Below, in pieces: positions 1-12,246 of a stretch of 64,000 bases of DNA. Under the pieces are notes generated by a model. The model worked only from the letters and a program-made list of their open reading frames with translations, made no database searches and had not been told where the DNA came from. A program made the position numbers and the translations under genes. The number at the start of each line of letters is the position of its first letter. Position 1 is the first letter of the stretch. Source of the stretch: Candidatus Woesearchaeota archaeon (GTDB lineage Archaea > Nanobdellota > Nanobdellia > Woesearchaeales > JAFGLG01). The stretch spans positions 128,451 to 192,450 of the forward strand of contig JAFGLG010000005.1 in NCBI GenBank assembly GCA_016928155.1, written 5' to 3'.

Positions 1-17
1 TTCAGAAGAAGACATAC

Positions 18-2390
18 ATGAGAGAATGGAAGAGCGTGTATTCCGTTCCTGTCTACAGGCTTGACCAATATGAAAGAATAGTGAGGTGGATAGAATACAA
101 GACAAGGCACCGACTTCCGATGTACAATGCAGACATAGCGCCAGAACAGCACTATCTCTATGAGAATGACCTTCGTCCATGCAGTGCAGTGGAGATCAGC
201 GGGTCAAGGATAACCCCATTGAAGACAGATGAGACAGCAGTGATGAAGGTCATGAGAGTGAAAGTCATCTCTTCAGGCGATGTCAGGCAGAGCACAGAGA
301 TGCAGGTCAAAGAGATAATAGCAGACAGGAACAGATACCAGGGGAAGGAAGAAGTGATACTGCATGAGTTCGCAGAATATTTCAAGAGAGAGGACCCGGA
401 TGTTGTTGTCATGCAATATGGATTCTCAAGGCTCCCCTATCTTGTGAAAAGGATGGAAGGGCATGGTATTGGATGCCCGTTCCACCGCTGGGACCCTAAA
501 GAGATAAAATACAAAGGAGGGAAATCATTCTACAGCTACGGCAATGTCAGATACAGGGATTTTGCAGTCCGTCTTAATGGACGTTTCCTCATCGATACAT
601 CCTCCATGCTGGCAAGCGAATGCTCAGTGGACGGCATAGCAGAGCTGAGCTATCTCTCAGGAGTCCGCTTCCAGCAGATAGCATCGAGGAGCTTCGGAGC
701 AGTTTTCCAGGGATCACTGGTGCGGCATATGATACAGCAAGGCATCCTGGTCCCATTCAAGGAGAAGCCAGTAGAGAAGCCGATGAGCATGTTCCAATTA
801 TTGAAGTCAGACAGGAGCGCACACACATATGACCCCAAGGTCGGGATGCACCATGATGTTGCAGAGATAGATTTCTCGTCGATGTTCCCATGGCTCATCT
901 TCAACCATAATATAAGTGCAGAGACGATACTGTCAGACAAAGGGCCGTTCGACAAGGTGCCTGGCATACCAGTGAGAGTATCATTGCAGCACAAAGGATT
1001 TGTGCCACTTGCGATAAAACCACTGCTCGATCGCCGTATGGAATACAAGAAGAATCCGACACGGGTCAACAAGGAGAGAGCAGTAGGCCTGAAATGGGTG
1101 CTTGTGACAAGCTATGGCTACCTGCGCTTCAGGGAATTCAAGCTCGGAGTGGCAAGCTCCCACATGGCCATATGCGCGTATGCAAGAGAAGTGCTGCTCA
1201 AGGCAGCGAAGCTTGCAGAAGACAGGGGCTTTGAGATAGTGCATGGCATAATCGACTCGCTCTACATAAAGAAGAAAGGAGTGCAAGCTGATGAGGTCAA
1301 GGAGTTCTGCGAAGAGCTGCACCAGATAACAGGGATACCGATAAGCTTTGAGGGGATATTCAAGTGGATATGCTTCCTGCCGAGCGTGAATGACAATTAT
1401 AGGCCAGTGCCCACAAGATTCTATGGAATATTCGACAATGGTGATGTGAAAGCAAGAGGGATCGAGGTGAGGCAGAGGAGCTGTCCGCTGATTGTGAAAT
1501 ATTTCCAGCAGAAGGTCCTGGAGAATATGGCAGGATGCGGGAATGAAGAGGAGATAAAGCAGATGATACCAGCATTCTACAGGATGCTCAGGAATACAGT
1601 GGACAGATTAGAAGAGCTTGATGCAGACTGGCTTGCAAGCTCAGTGTGTGCCGCGACATCTGACTACAAGCATGAGATAAGCCAGAAGAAAGCAGTCAGA
1701 GAGCTCAAGAAGAAAGGCATAAGAGTCATGCCAGGGCAGAAGATAAGCTACATCTATGGAAAACATGGGATAGTGCTTCCAGAAGATTATGACATGAATC
1801 CTGATGTCATGCAGTACAGGAGACTCCTGATCAGGGCACTATATTCAGTGCTGCAGGTGTTCGGCATAACAAAAGAAGAGATCCGAGAAGGTATCATGGA
1901 TGAGATGCAGACAAGGATAATGTGCATCCCGATGAGAAAGGATTTCAAGAACAGGCGAGGATTATCAGAAAAAGAGCTGAGAAGGAGGCTTGAAAGGCAT
2001 GGATGGCTTGTCTGGAGAGGGGACATGCTCGCTGCGATACGCACAAGAGAGCTGTATCCGAATGTCGAGAGAAAATATAAGATGCTGACTGATCTGCTTG
2101 AAAGGCATCACCCAGGCAGACTCGAAGAGCTACAGTACATATGCGCTGTGCATCATGGGATGCCAGATTTCCTCTGCTACAGGGATTGCAGGTTCAAATT
2201 CGTGGAATGCAAGCTCGAATATGAACCGCTGAGCGATGCGCAGAAGAGATGCATCCGGCGGCTGGAAGGGATGGGGTTCGGTGTCGAGATACATAAGCTT
2301 GTGCAGAAGACCAGAATGAATGAAGCGGTTTATGTTGGAGATGAGAAGGTCATTATCGAAAAACAATTACCACTTAGGACGTTTGCATGA
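18..2390 (+). CDS. Family B DNA polymerase-like protein fused to a C-terminal VRR-NUC nuclease domain
   Basis: The polymerase core is recognisable. Motif A is IDFSSMFPWL with Asp285, motif B is KWVLVTSYGYL with Lys359, and motif C is HGIIDSLYI with Asp413. Motif C has lost the first aspartate of the usual DTD, but the two aspartates that bind the catalytic metals in family B enzymes (motif A and second motif C position) remain. The N-terminal part resembles the 3'-5' exonuclease fold, but the ExoII-like segment (MQYGFSRLPYL) lacks its acidic residue, so proofreading is probably lost. Residues 712-760 carry a VRR-NUC signature: GMPDF with Asp717, then FVECK with Glu730 and Lys732, then an SDAQ motif. 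A role in repair or mobile-element replication is inferred. The frame is open back to base 1, so the true start may lie upstream. Confidence 0.75.
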   Translation: MREWKSVYSVPVYRLDQYERIVRWIEYKTRHRLPMYNADIAPEQHYLYENDLRPCSAVEISGSRITPLKTDETAVMKVMRVKVISSGDVRQSTEMQVKEIIADRNRYQGKEEVILHEFAEYFKREDPDVVVMQYGFSRLPYLVKRMEGHGIGCPFHRWDPKEIKYKGGKSFYSYGNVRYRDFAVRLNGRFLIDTSSMLASECSVDGIAELSYLSGVRFQQIASRSFGAVFQGSLVRHMIQQGILVPFKEKPVEKPMSMFQLLKSDRSAHTYDPKVGMHHDVAEIDFSSMFPWLIFNHNISAETILSDKGPFDKVPGIPVRVSLQHKGFVPLAIKPLLDRRMEYKKNPTRVNKERAVGLKWVLVTSYGYLRFREFKLGVASSHMAICAYAREVLLKAAKLAEDRGFEIVHGIIDSLYIKKKGVQADEVKEFCEELHQITGIPISFEGIFKWICFLPSVNDNYRPVPTRFYGIFDNGDVKARGIEVRQRSCPLIVKYFQQKVLENMAGCGNEEEIKQMIPAFYRMLRNTVDRLEELDADWLASSVCAATSDYKHEISQKKAVRELKKKGIRVMPGQKISYIYGKHGIVLPEDYDMNPDVMQYRRLLIRALYSVLQVFGITKEEIREGIMDEMQTRIMCIPMRKDFKNRRGLSEKELRRRLERHGWLVWRGDMLAAIRTRELYPNVERKYKMLTDLLERHHPGRLEELQYICAVHHGMPDFLCYRDCRFKFVECKLEYEPLSDAQKRCIRRLEGMGFGVEIHKLVQKTRMNEAVYVGDEKVIIEKQLPLRTFA

Positions 2391-2519
2391 GAACCTCACT
2401 TGGTGTAGCAACATTATTTTCATATATCAGACTACCATAAATTATTTAAGAAAGTATTAATTCCTAATGGATAGTAAAAAAAGAGTTCTGTGATAAAAAA
2501 CTGCTATGGGGGTATTGAA

Positions 2520-2954
2520 ATGAAAAAGTATCTAGTTTTTGCACTTGTGTTTTTGCTAAGCACTTTCGCTGTTTATGCCTTAAATTCAGCACAAAAATCA
2601 GATTCTGCACTGATACCTGGGACAGAGCATGTGACTGTACCAGCGCGATTCGACCTGTACCTGAATCAGGCAGCAATTCTTCATAACAATTGGATAAGCT
2701 TTGCCTATGTTGATGAGATTGCACAAGTAAAGGTTATCAGACTGAACCAGGGAGAATCAAAATCAGTGAAACCTGTCTTGATAGAAGTCAAGTACACTGA
2801 TGGACCGACATTTAGCCCTGCGGACCCTATACACACCGAATATTTTTATATGGACATCGGCGACAGCGTGTATTTCAATGGAGTCGTACTGGACCTGACA
2901 GGGATAAGCAACACATGGAATGTTGAATTCTATGTGCACTATCCTGAATGGTAA
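2520..2954 (+). CDS. Small secreted protein of unknown function
   Basis: This 144-residue protein begins with a signal peptide (MKKYLVFALVFLLSTFAVYA). The exported part is predicted beta-rich, with one short hydrophilic domain and no cysteines. An ATG 30 bases upstream is also in frame, but it would put polar residues before the signal peptide, so the ATG at 2520 after a G-rich stretch is preferred. A TATA-like element (ATTATTTAAG) lies at about 2442-2451. I do not recognise the family. The gene stands alone between the polymerase and the SRAP gene. Confidence 0.65.
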   Translation: MKKYLVFALVFLLSTFAVYALNSAQKSDSALIPGTEHVTVPARFDLYLNQAAILHNNWISFAYVDEIAQVKVIRLNQGESKSVKPVLIEVKYTDGPTFSPADPIHTEYFYMDIGDSVYFNGVVLDLTGISNTWNVEFYVHYPEW

Positions 2955-3037
2955 ACCCTATCTTTTCTCTTTTTTATTTTCTTTCTCTATTCCCGTGATA
3001 CAAAATCTATTTAAGCCTCAGAGTCAAAGCTAAGGTC

Positions 3038-3637
3038 ATGTGCGGCAGATTCATCTTGACAGTGGATATCGGAGAGATATTGAAGAGATTCAAGGTAGAG
3101 ACAGATATCAGAACGAATCCCAGACATAATATTGCACCGACACAGAACATCCTCATAATCACTTCTCACGAGCCAAGCAAACTGAACATTGCCAGATGGG
3201 GGCTGATGCCATCATGGGCAAAGCACCCAATAATCAACACAAGAGAAGACAGCATCACAAAACCCCTGTACAAATCGCTCAATAGATGCCTGATCCCTGC
3301 AGACGGTTTCTTTGAATGGAAGAAGGTAGGAAGCAAGAAGATCCCCTATTTCATATCGCTCAAAGGGAAGAAGATCTTTGCTTTCGCAGGTCTATGCAAT
3401 CAGGAAGCCTGTTCAATCATCACAACAGCAGCAAATCAATTGGTGAAACCTATCCATGACAGGATGCCGGCAATACTTGAACAGAAAGAAGAGAGAAGAT
3501 GGCTTAAAGGGATGGACAAGGATCTGCTGAGACCCTATCCTTCTGACGAGATGCAATGCATACAGATAAGCGATCTTGTGAACTCACCGAAGAATGATAA
3601 TCCTGAGGTCATCGCAGCCCAGAACCTGCTTAAATAG
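3038..3637 (+). CDS. SRAP-domain protein (YedK/HMCES family), abasic-site DNA-protein crosslinker
   Basis: The protein starts MCGRF, so Cys2 becomes the catalytic N-terminal residue once the Met is removed. Further family hallmarks follow in order: PRHNIAPTQ, ARWGLMPSWAK, the INTREDS segment, CLIPADGFFEWKK, and the histidine-containing IHDRMPAIL near residue 145. Family members crosslink covalently to abasic sites in single-stranded DNA and shield them. The length (199 residues) is normal for a single-domain member. A TATA element at 3007-3015 sits about 27 bases before the ATG, suggesting a leaderless transcript. Confidence 0.93.
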   Translation: MCGRFILTVDIGEILKRFKVETDIRTNPRHNIAPTQNILIITSHEPSKLNIARWGLMPSWAKHPIINTREDSITKPLYKSLNRCLIPADGFFEWKKVGSKKIPYFISLKGKKIFAFAGLCNQEACSIITTAANQLVKPIHDRMPAILEQKEERRWLKGMDKDLLRPYPSDEMQCIQISDLVNSPKNDNPEVIAAQNLLK

Positions 3638-3698
3638 GGCCTCACAAACTTTATATACCTTAAAGACCACCATATCATCAGCCAATGAGGTGGGAACG

Positions 3699-3995
3699 AT
3701 GATAACTCTGGGCAGTAATATCGAATTAGTTGGTTTCAAGGAAGTAGACCCTGGTTCTATGGTGATTGTTCGCAAGATGGTGGGCAATTATTTCAGGAGA
3801 TTCACTGACACCAAAGGCGGGATTGAGAAACTTACACTGACGCTGAAGCCTGTCCATGCGCAGGATGAGAACAGCAAATTCGAGCTCAAAGGCAGGGTCG
3901 CCATGAGCGGCGCTGTCAAGGCCAGCGAAGCCACTGAGAAGAACCTTTTCTTTGCACTCGACAAGGTGCTCAGCAGGATAGAAGCACAACTATAA
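3699..3995 (+). CDS. HPF/RaiA-like small protein, possible ribosome-hibernation factor
   Basis: The 98-residue protein has the beta-alpha-beta-beta-beta-alpha pattern of the HPF/RaiA (sigma-54 modulation) domain: a short first strand, an amphipathic helix (MVIVRKMVGNYFRRF), the strand EKLTLTLKPV, a strand ending GRVAMSG, and a C-terminal helix (KNLFFALDKVLSRIEAQL) resembling the AID-DKLE-QL helix of the family. In bacteria such proteins bind the small subunit and stall ribosomes. Here the function is inferred from the pattern. The start at 3699 is chosen because GAGGTGGGA lies just before it; the longer in-frame extension has no support. A TATA box (ACTTTATATACC) lies at 3648-3659. Confidence 0.55.
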   Translation: MITLGSNIELVGFKEVDPGSMVIVRKMVGNYFRRFTDTKGGIEKLTLTLKPVHAQDENSKFELKGRVAMSGAVKASEATEKNLFFALDKVLSRIEAQL

Positions 3996-4006
3996 CCCCG
4001 ATCTAT

Positions 4007-4648
4007 ATGCCTGAAACCACAAAGAAGGAAGCTGTAGAGGGAATGAAAAGCGCAATCGAGGGCCTCATCAGCAGATACAATGAATGCGGCAGAGCTGACA
4101 TAGACCTTCTCGACGAGGTAATAAACCGCCGCGTGCTTCTGAACAGCTGGGATGAACTGAGAGGCCCTGAGAGAGACGGGCATGAGCTAGGAAGGCAGAT
4201 GATCATGCTGGCAGAATCAGTCGACAGGATACTCCAGGAAAACTATCCAGTCTTCTTCGGACCGCGTGCCGAGGAGGCAGAGCAATGCATACCCACAATA
4301 ATCGACCTGACCAAAAGGTACTATGCAAGCGAGCGTACACTCACTGATTTCATCAGCAATGCAGAGACGGCATTCAATGGAGCCATAATGCAATATAGGA
4401 AAAGACTGGAATTCCTGACAGGATATCCTGACACTCTTGTGGAAAATGAGAGGGATATCATCATCACAGGCCTACATCAGCTGCTTGTCCTGGCGACAGA
4501 GATGAATAGTTTCTGGATTGAAAAATCCAATGGACAAGGGGTATCTGGAAAAAAACCATTTGACACCCAGCTCTATGAGATCATCGGATGCTTGAGAGAA
4601 TATTCAAATGAGACTGAGAGCCAGGAACGCCATGGCCCAGATGCCTGA
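4007..4648 (+). CDS. Hypothetical alpha-helical protein
   Basis: The 213-residue product is almost entirely charged amphipathic helix, with no signal peptide, membrane segment or recognised motif. It begins 11 bases after the stop of the HPF-like gene, so the two are probably cotranscribed and may work together. Two cysteines (in YNECG and AEQCIP) do not form a metal motif. Family unknown. Confidence 0.6.
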   Translation: MPETTKKEAVEGMKSAIEGLISRYNECGRADIDLLDEVINRRVLLNSWDELRGPERDGHELGRQMIMLAESVDRILQENYPVFFGPRAEEAEQCIPTIIDLTKRYYASERTLTDFISNAETAFNGAIMQYRKRLEFLTGYPDTLVENERDIIITGLHQLLVLATEMNSFWIEKSNGQGVSGKKPFDTQLYEIIGCLREYSNETESQERHGPDA

Positions 4649-4836
4649 ATTCAAGCTCCCAAGAGGCTATAAAGCCATTCTAGAAAGAAAAGATTTATAT
4701 ATGAGAAAGTGATTTTTCAGATTGAAAGAGAGGCGCTATATCCCCTAAATTCTGGGCTTATAGACCGTCTGGACAAAACCAGAACTAAAGTGAAAAAGGC
4801 GTATTGATTTCATTATAGAAAATAAATATAAGATAG

Positions 4837-8022
<3,186 letters not shown>

Positions 8023-8134
8023 TTATAACAAATTCTATTTTTTATGTTAATATAATAACAATAAGTTAAAGTATTGTATAAGATTTCTATATTCAGCCAA
8101 CGCAATTCCCAAAAAACTAAAGGAGTGATAATAA

Positions 8135-8362
8135 ATGACATATGGACCAAACCAACAGCAACCTGCATATGCAATGCTTTCAATAGATCCAAACCTGGCA
8201 TATGGATCTGATCCTGAAAGGCGCCAAACAAATACCCTCTGTGCAGCAGATTTCCTCCCTTATGAAGTCCTTGCACAGATAAACAGGAACAGAGCTGCAG
8301 TGCAGCCGAGCGAATTTGATGCTGCTGTTGAAGCAGAGCATGCACTGGCTGTGAACTATTAG
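8135..8362 (+). CDS. Small hypothetical protein
   Basis: A 75-residue, Gln/Asn/Ala-rich soluble protein preceded by a good ribosome binding site (AAAGGAGTGA, 8 bases before the ATG). It lies 110 bases after gyrB behind its own A/T-rich promoter-like region. It has two cysteine-poor halves and no recognised motif. The strong binding site argues that it is translated. Confidence 0.55.
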   Translation: MTYGPNQQQPAYAMLSIDPNLAYGSDPERRQTNTLCAADFLPYEVLAQINRNRAAVQPSEFDAAVEAEHALAVNY

Positions 8363-8438
8363 CCATCAACAGCTCGCAACCTTTTCTATGTTTTTCTTTT
8401 CACATATTCTTAAATAATATCTGGCATTACACTGCTCC

Positions 8439-9059
8439 ATGGATGATCTTCCAGCACCGCCGAAAGGGTATATGCTGTTTGCACAGAGCAGCATAGCCGG
8501 CACACTGGACATTGATTATCAAGCCCAGACCATGGGAAGGCAGAACCGGGATGCAGGAGTGCTGCGCTTCACAGAAGACTACACTTTTGTCAATATCGCT
8601 GATGTCTGCAGATATAAACAGACCCTTGATGACTATGTGGCTGAATCAACTTTCCTGTCAGATCTCAGCAAACTCGGATTCACAAGAGAAGACCTGCCGG
8701 ATCTCGAGAAAGAGATAGGATTCGACAAGACAAGGTTCTTGGGGAAGACAAGGTACAAAGCAGACTCGATCGACAGAGTCCTGGAATATTTTCCAGAACC
8801 AGAAAATGAGAAAAAACCAGAAAAAGAAGAGGAGAGAATTGACTTCTCCCAATCGAAGATGATCACAGTGCAGGAAGCAGCTGCAATGATCAGGCAATAC
8901 AGCCTGCCGCTGAACACAATTGTGGAGTTCAGAAAAAAATACCAGGACAATCCGGAAGCGGCAGTCATTGAAGGAAGCTCTGTGAAGAGATTCAATGAAC
9001 TGGCACTCGAGATGTTCATCCTCAGGATACTTGAAGAGAAAGACGCACAAAATATATAA
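8439..9059 (+). CDS. Hypothetical protein with charged linker
   Basis: This 206-residue soluble protein has an N-terminal part (about 1-120), a lysine/glutamate linker at about 122-136 (EPENEKKPEKEEE), and a C-terminal helical part with EAAAMIRQYS and KRFNELALEMF. A TATA-like element (TTCTTAAATAATAT) about 25 bases before the ATG suggests leaderless initiation. No family is recognised. The next gene (AsnB-Dph6 fusion) starts 24 bases after its stop. Confidence 0.6.
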   Translation: MDDLPAPPKGYMLFAQSSIAGTLDIDYQAQTMGRQNRDAGVLRFTEDYTFVNIADVCRYKQTLDDYVAESTFLSDLSKLGFTREDLPDLEKEIGFDKTRFLGKTRYKADSIDRVLEYFPEPENEKKPEKEEERIDFSQSKMITVQEAAAMIRQYSLPLNTIVEFRKKYQDNPEAAVIEGSSVKRFNELALEMFILRILEEKDAQNI

Positions 9060-9082
9060 AGCGACAAAATTGCTGAATTCTC

Positions 9083-11191
9083 ATGTGCGGCATCATAGGA
9101 TATTTCGGGCCAGAGCTGGATAAAGAGAAGATAAGAGCAGCTTTTGCCCTGATAGAATCACGAGGGAAAGATGCATATGGATACAGCAATGGCTCTACAG
9201 TCGAGATCAAGAAGCATATAGACAGACTTTCGCTGAAGGATACAACAAATTTCTTCTTACACAAACTCCATTCCATTGTCGGAAGCAGACCACAGCCATT
9301 CAAAGGCAAAGGGATCTTCATCGCGAACTGCGAGATATACAACTGGGAAGAACTGGACCAGAAATATGATCTCGGTGCAGGGAATGATGCAGAGCTGATG
9401 TTCAGGCTTATTGAGGAAAAAGGGACAGATGCACTTGATGAGTTTGATGGTGTCTATGCTTTCGCCTACTGGCGCGACGGAAAAGTGATCCTCGCCCGGG
9501 ACATAATAGGAGAAAGACCAATATGGGTGTCAAGGACAACATTTGCCTTCAGCTCAGAGAAGAAAGTGCTGGAGGCAATGGGATTAGATGATGCAGAGGA
9601 GCTGAATCCTCGCAAGATACTGACCTATAAAATCAAGACCAAGGAGAAGGGATATGTCGAGAGAGAATTCTTCAAGACAGAACCACAGGTCAAGGATAAT
9701 CTACAGGGAATAAAGAAGAGATTGAATGGGCTGCTCACAAATGCAATATCAAAAAGGGTGCCTGACACAAGGATCGGGGTGCTGTTCTCAGGGGGGATTG
9801 ATTCAACACTCATTGCATTCATCCTAAAGGAATTAAGGGTAGATTTCACATGTTATGCAGCGGGGCTTGTGCAGGAAGGGCTGAAAGAGGCAGAAGACCT
9901 TGTACATGCAGAGAAGATAGCAAAAGAATTAGGATTCCCGCTGAAGTTGATAACAATAGGCCTGGATGAGGTTGAAGCATACCTGACAAAGATCGTGCCG
10001 CTCATCGAAGACAGCAATGTGGTCAAGGTAGGAGTTGCACTGCCATTCTATCTGGCATGCGAAGAAGCGCAGAAAGACGGAGTCAGAGTGATATTCTCTG
10101 GCCTGGGAAGCGAGGAGATATTTGCAGGATACCAAAGACATGAGCAGAGCCAGGATATAAACAAGGAATGCCTGCACGGACTGCTGAAGATGTATGAGAG
10201 AGACCTATACAGGGATGATGTCATCACAATGCACCACAATATTGAACTGAGACTTCCATTCCTCGACAAGAAATTGGTTGGGTATGCACTGCAGATACCT
10301 GCAAAGTACAAAATAAAGGATGATGTGAAGAAATGGATAATACGCGAAGTGGCTAAGGATCTTGGAATGAAAGCTGAGTTTGCCATGCGGAAGAAGAAAG
10401 CAGCACAGTACGGCAGCAATTTTGACAAGGCAATACAGAAATTAGCAGCAAAGCAGAAGAAAAGCAAATCAGGATATCTGAGGGATTTCTATCCGACGCA
10501 TAATCTCAAAATAGGTGTGCTTTTCAGCTCAGGCAAGGACAGCACTTATGCAATGCACATCATGATGAAGCAGAACTATGAGATAAGCTGCCTGATCTCC
10601 CTCAAGAGCAAGAATCCTGATTCCTATATGTTCCATACACCGAATATCGACATGGTCAAACTCCAGTCAGAAGCACTCGGGATACCATTGATACTTGAAG
10701 AAACACAAGGAGAGAAGGAGACAGAGCTCGAGGACCTTGAAAAAGCGATCATAAGAGCAAAAACAGAATATAGTATAGATGCAATATGCACAGGGGCCCT
10801 GTTTTCCAATTACCAAAGAGACAGGATTGAGAAGATATGCGACAGGCTCGGGCTAAAGATGTTCTCGCCGCTCTGGCACAAGGACCAGGAGCTTGAGATG
10901 AGGGAGATAATCAATGAGGGATTCAAGTTCATGATGAGCAGCGTCGCGGCAGAAGGGCTGGATGCAAGCTGGCTCGGTCGGGAGATAACCTTGACTGACG
11001 TCGACAAACTAGTTCAGCTGCACAGAAGGATCGGCCTGAATGTCTGCGGCGAAGGCGGGGAGTTCGAATCGCTCGTTGTCGACGGGCCGATATTCAGGAA
11101 AAGGATCATCGTCAAGGAATCTGAAGTCCTGACTGACGGATCAAACGCAAAGATCATAATAAAACAGGCCGGACTCATGGAAAAGACCTAA
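9083..11191 (+). CDS. Fusion: class II glutamine amidotransferase + asparagine synthetase + diphthine-ammonia ligase (Dph6)
   Basis: Residues 1-200 form an Ntn-type glutamine amidotransferase: MCGIIGYFG with nucleophile Cys2, NCEIYN (the usual oxyanion glycine is Cys here) and GNDAELMF. Residues 220-465 form the asparagine-synthetase domain with the PP-loop SGGIDS at 236-241 and SGLGSEEIFAGY. Residues 476-702 are a second, different PP-loop enzyme: SSGKDS at 482-487, GALFSNYQRDRIE, SPLWHKDQ, and GEGGEFESLVVDGP, the Dph6 signature. Dph6 amidates diphthine on elongation factor 2 using ATP and ammonia. The fusion suggests that glutamine-derived ammonia is delivered to diphthamide synthesis, which is inference. 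The reading frame is continuous across both enzymes, with no stop. Confidence 0.93.
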   Translation: MCGIIGYFGPELDKEKIRAAFALIESRGKDAYGYSNGSTVEIKKHIDRLSLKDTTNFFLHKLHSIVGSRPQPFKGKGIFIANCEIYNWEELDQKYDLGAGNDAELMFRLIEEKGTDALDEFDGVYAFAYWRDGKVILARDIIGERPIWVSRTTFAFSSEKKVLEAMGLDDAEELNPRKILTYKIKTKEKGYVEREFFKTEPQVKDNLQGIKKRLNGLLTNAISKRVPDTRIGVLFSGGIDSTLIAFILKELRVDFTCYAAGLVQEGLKEAEDLVHAEKIAKELGFPLKLITIGLDEVEAYLTKIVPLIEDSNVVKVGVALPFYLACEEAQKDGVRVIFSGLGSEEIFAGYQRHEQSQDINKECLHGLLKMYERDLYRDDVITMHHNIELRLPFLDKKLVGYALQIPAKYKIKDDVKKWIIREVAKDLGMKAEFAMRKKKAAQYGSNFDKAIQKLAAKQKKSKSGYLRDFYPTHNLKIGVLFSSGKDSTYAMHIMMKQNYEISCLISLKSKNPDSYMFHTPNIDMVKLQSEALGIPLILEETQGEKETELEDLEKAIIRAKTEYSIDAICTGALFSNYQRDRIEKICDRLGLKMFSPLWHKDQELEMREIINEGFKFMMSSVAAEGLDASWLGREITLTDVDKLVQLHRRIGLNVCGEGGEFESLVVDGPIFRKRIIVKESEVLTDGSNAKIIIKQAGLMEKT

Positions 11192-11415
11192 ATAATCTGC
11201 CTGGAGAACGGACATCATTCTTGACAATGAGGTGAAAAGTGACAAGGAACAGTGGATGCACCTTTCTTACCACCTGCAGACCTGCTCGGCGTACCCATAT
11301 GCTCCCGCCTGTGCCTTGATCCAAGGTCTGAAAATACAATATTACCAATAATACCCCCAAGGGGATCAGGCCTGCAGAAGCTTTCTCTGCAGCCCAGCAG
11401 GCGATAACTGAAACC

Positions 11416-11865
11416 TCAGTTCAGGCTGAGAAAACTGACCAGGGTGATTCTCTTCAGATTACCATCCTGAAAAATGTCATATGAATTGGATATGTAGAAC
11501 CTTTCGGACGGATGATAACAGAGAGACCTGCGGCAGAACTCCCTCACAGGCCCTACAGGCGGATTCGCTGTCCTGAAAGAGAGATAAAGGGCATCCAAAT
11601 CTTCTCCAGAGACCTCCCCACCATCGGTAGTATCAGCCAAAGCAGCCAAAAACTCGATGTAAGACAGGGAATATGTCCTGGCAATATGCTGATCAGCCCC
11701 AAAATTCCTGGATTCCCATGCAACAAAGGCATCACTCAGGGTTTTCAGGGCAGAATCATCCTTCCTTGAGAAGTATCCAATAATCTCCCTTGACAGCTCT
11801 GAGTGGCTGACCATTATCTCAGGACCTGAATTCCTTATCCTGTCAGCAAGCGAGTCTTGAGCCAT
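11416..11865 (-). CDS. Hypothetical soluble protein
   Basis: A 149-residue helical protein starting MAQDSLADRIRN. The start at 11865 is preferred over one 84 bases upstream because a TATA element (reverse strand, about 11888-11898) lies about 25 bases before it. No signal peptide or known motif is seen. The 224-base gap between its 3' end and the AsnB-Dph6 stop contains only a 7-bp hairpin (11372-11392, CTGCAGA/TCTGCAG), possibly a terminator. Confidence 0.6.
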   Translation of the reverse strand: MAQDSLADRIRNSGPEIMVSHSELSREIIGYFSRKDDSALKTLSDAFVAWESRNFGADQHIARTYSLSYIEFLAALADTTDGGEVSGEDLDALYLSFRTANPPVGPVREFCRRSLCYHPSERFYISNSYDIFQDGNLKRITLVSFLSLN

Positions 11866-11982
11866 CCCGAGCGGGGAAAGATGGAGGATTATAAACTTTT
11901 CTGGGAAAGGTAATACCACAACCGAAAATCCTCCATTATTCTCCAGCAAAAGTATAATAATCCATGATCAATCTTATCCCTT

Positions 11983-12246
11983 ATGGATAATATTGAGATA
12001 TGGATACTCAACAAAATGTGCAGAAGAGGGTATTGGGGCAATAGGCTGATTAACTTCGATGATTTGCACAACAATAAGATCTCCAGAAGAGACCTTGAAC
12101 ACCATCTCAGGAATCTTGAGAATCTTGGTTATATCCAAAAGAAAAAAGGAGACAAGTCTTCGCTTTACAGATACTCTCTTGTTCCTTGTCAAAAACATAT
12201 TATTTTGCATATCCTAGAGGAGGTAAGTCTAAAAAATGGACATTGA
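11983..12246 (+). CDS. Winged-helix DNA-binding protein
   Basis: The 87 residues fit a winged helix: RDLEHHLRNLENLGYIQ is the recognition-helix region, followed by a wing ending SLYRYSL. It probably regulates a local promoter. Its stop overlaps the next gene, also a winged-helix protein, by 11 bases, so the two form an operon and may make a heteromer. Target unknown. Confidence 0.6.
   Translation: MDNIEIWILNKMCRRGYWGNRLINFDDLHNNKISRRDLEHHLRNLENLGYIQKKKGDKSSLYRYSLVPCQKHIILHILEEVSLKNGH

Noticed and set aside
1242-1259. Polymerase judged inactive because motif C lacks DTD
   Set aside because: The lost residue is the less critical first aspartate; the second aspartate and the motif A aspartate remain, so activity cannot be excluded.
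650-1322. Reverse-strand frames of 113-140 codons inside the polymerase gene
   Set aside because: Shadows of the plus-strand gene, which carries clear family motifs throughout.
11192-11415. Possible noncoding RNA between the AsnB-Dph6 fusion and the next gene
   Set aside because: Only one 7-bp hairpin is seen; no SRP, RNase P or guide RNA signature could be found.
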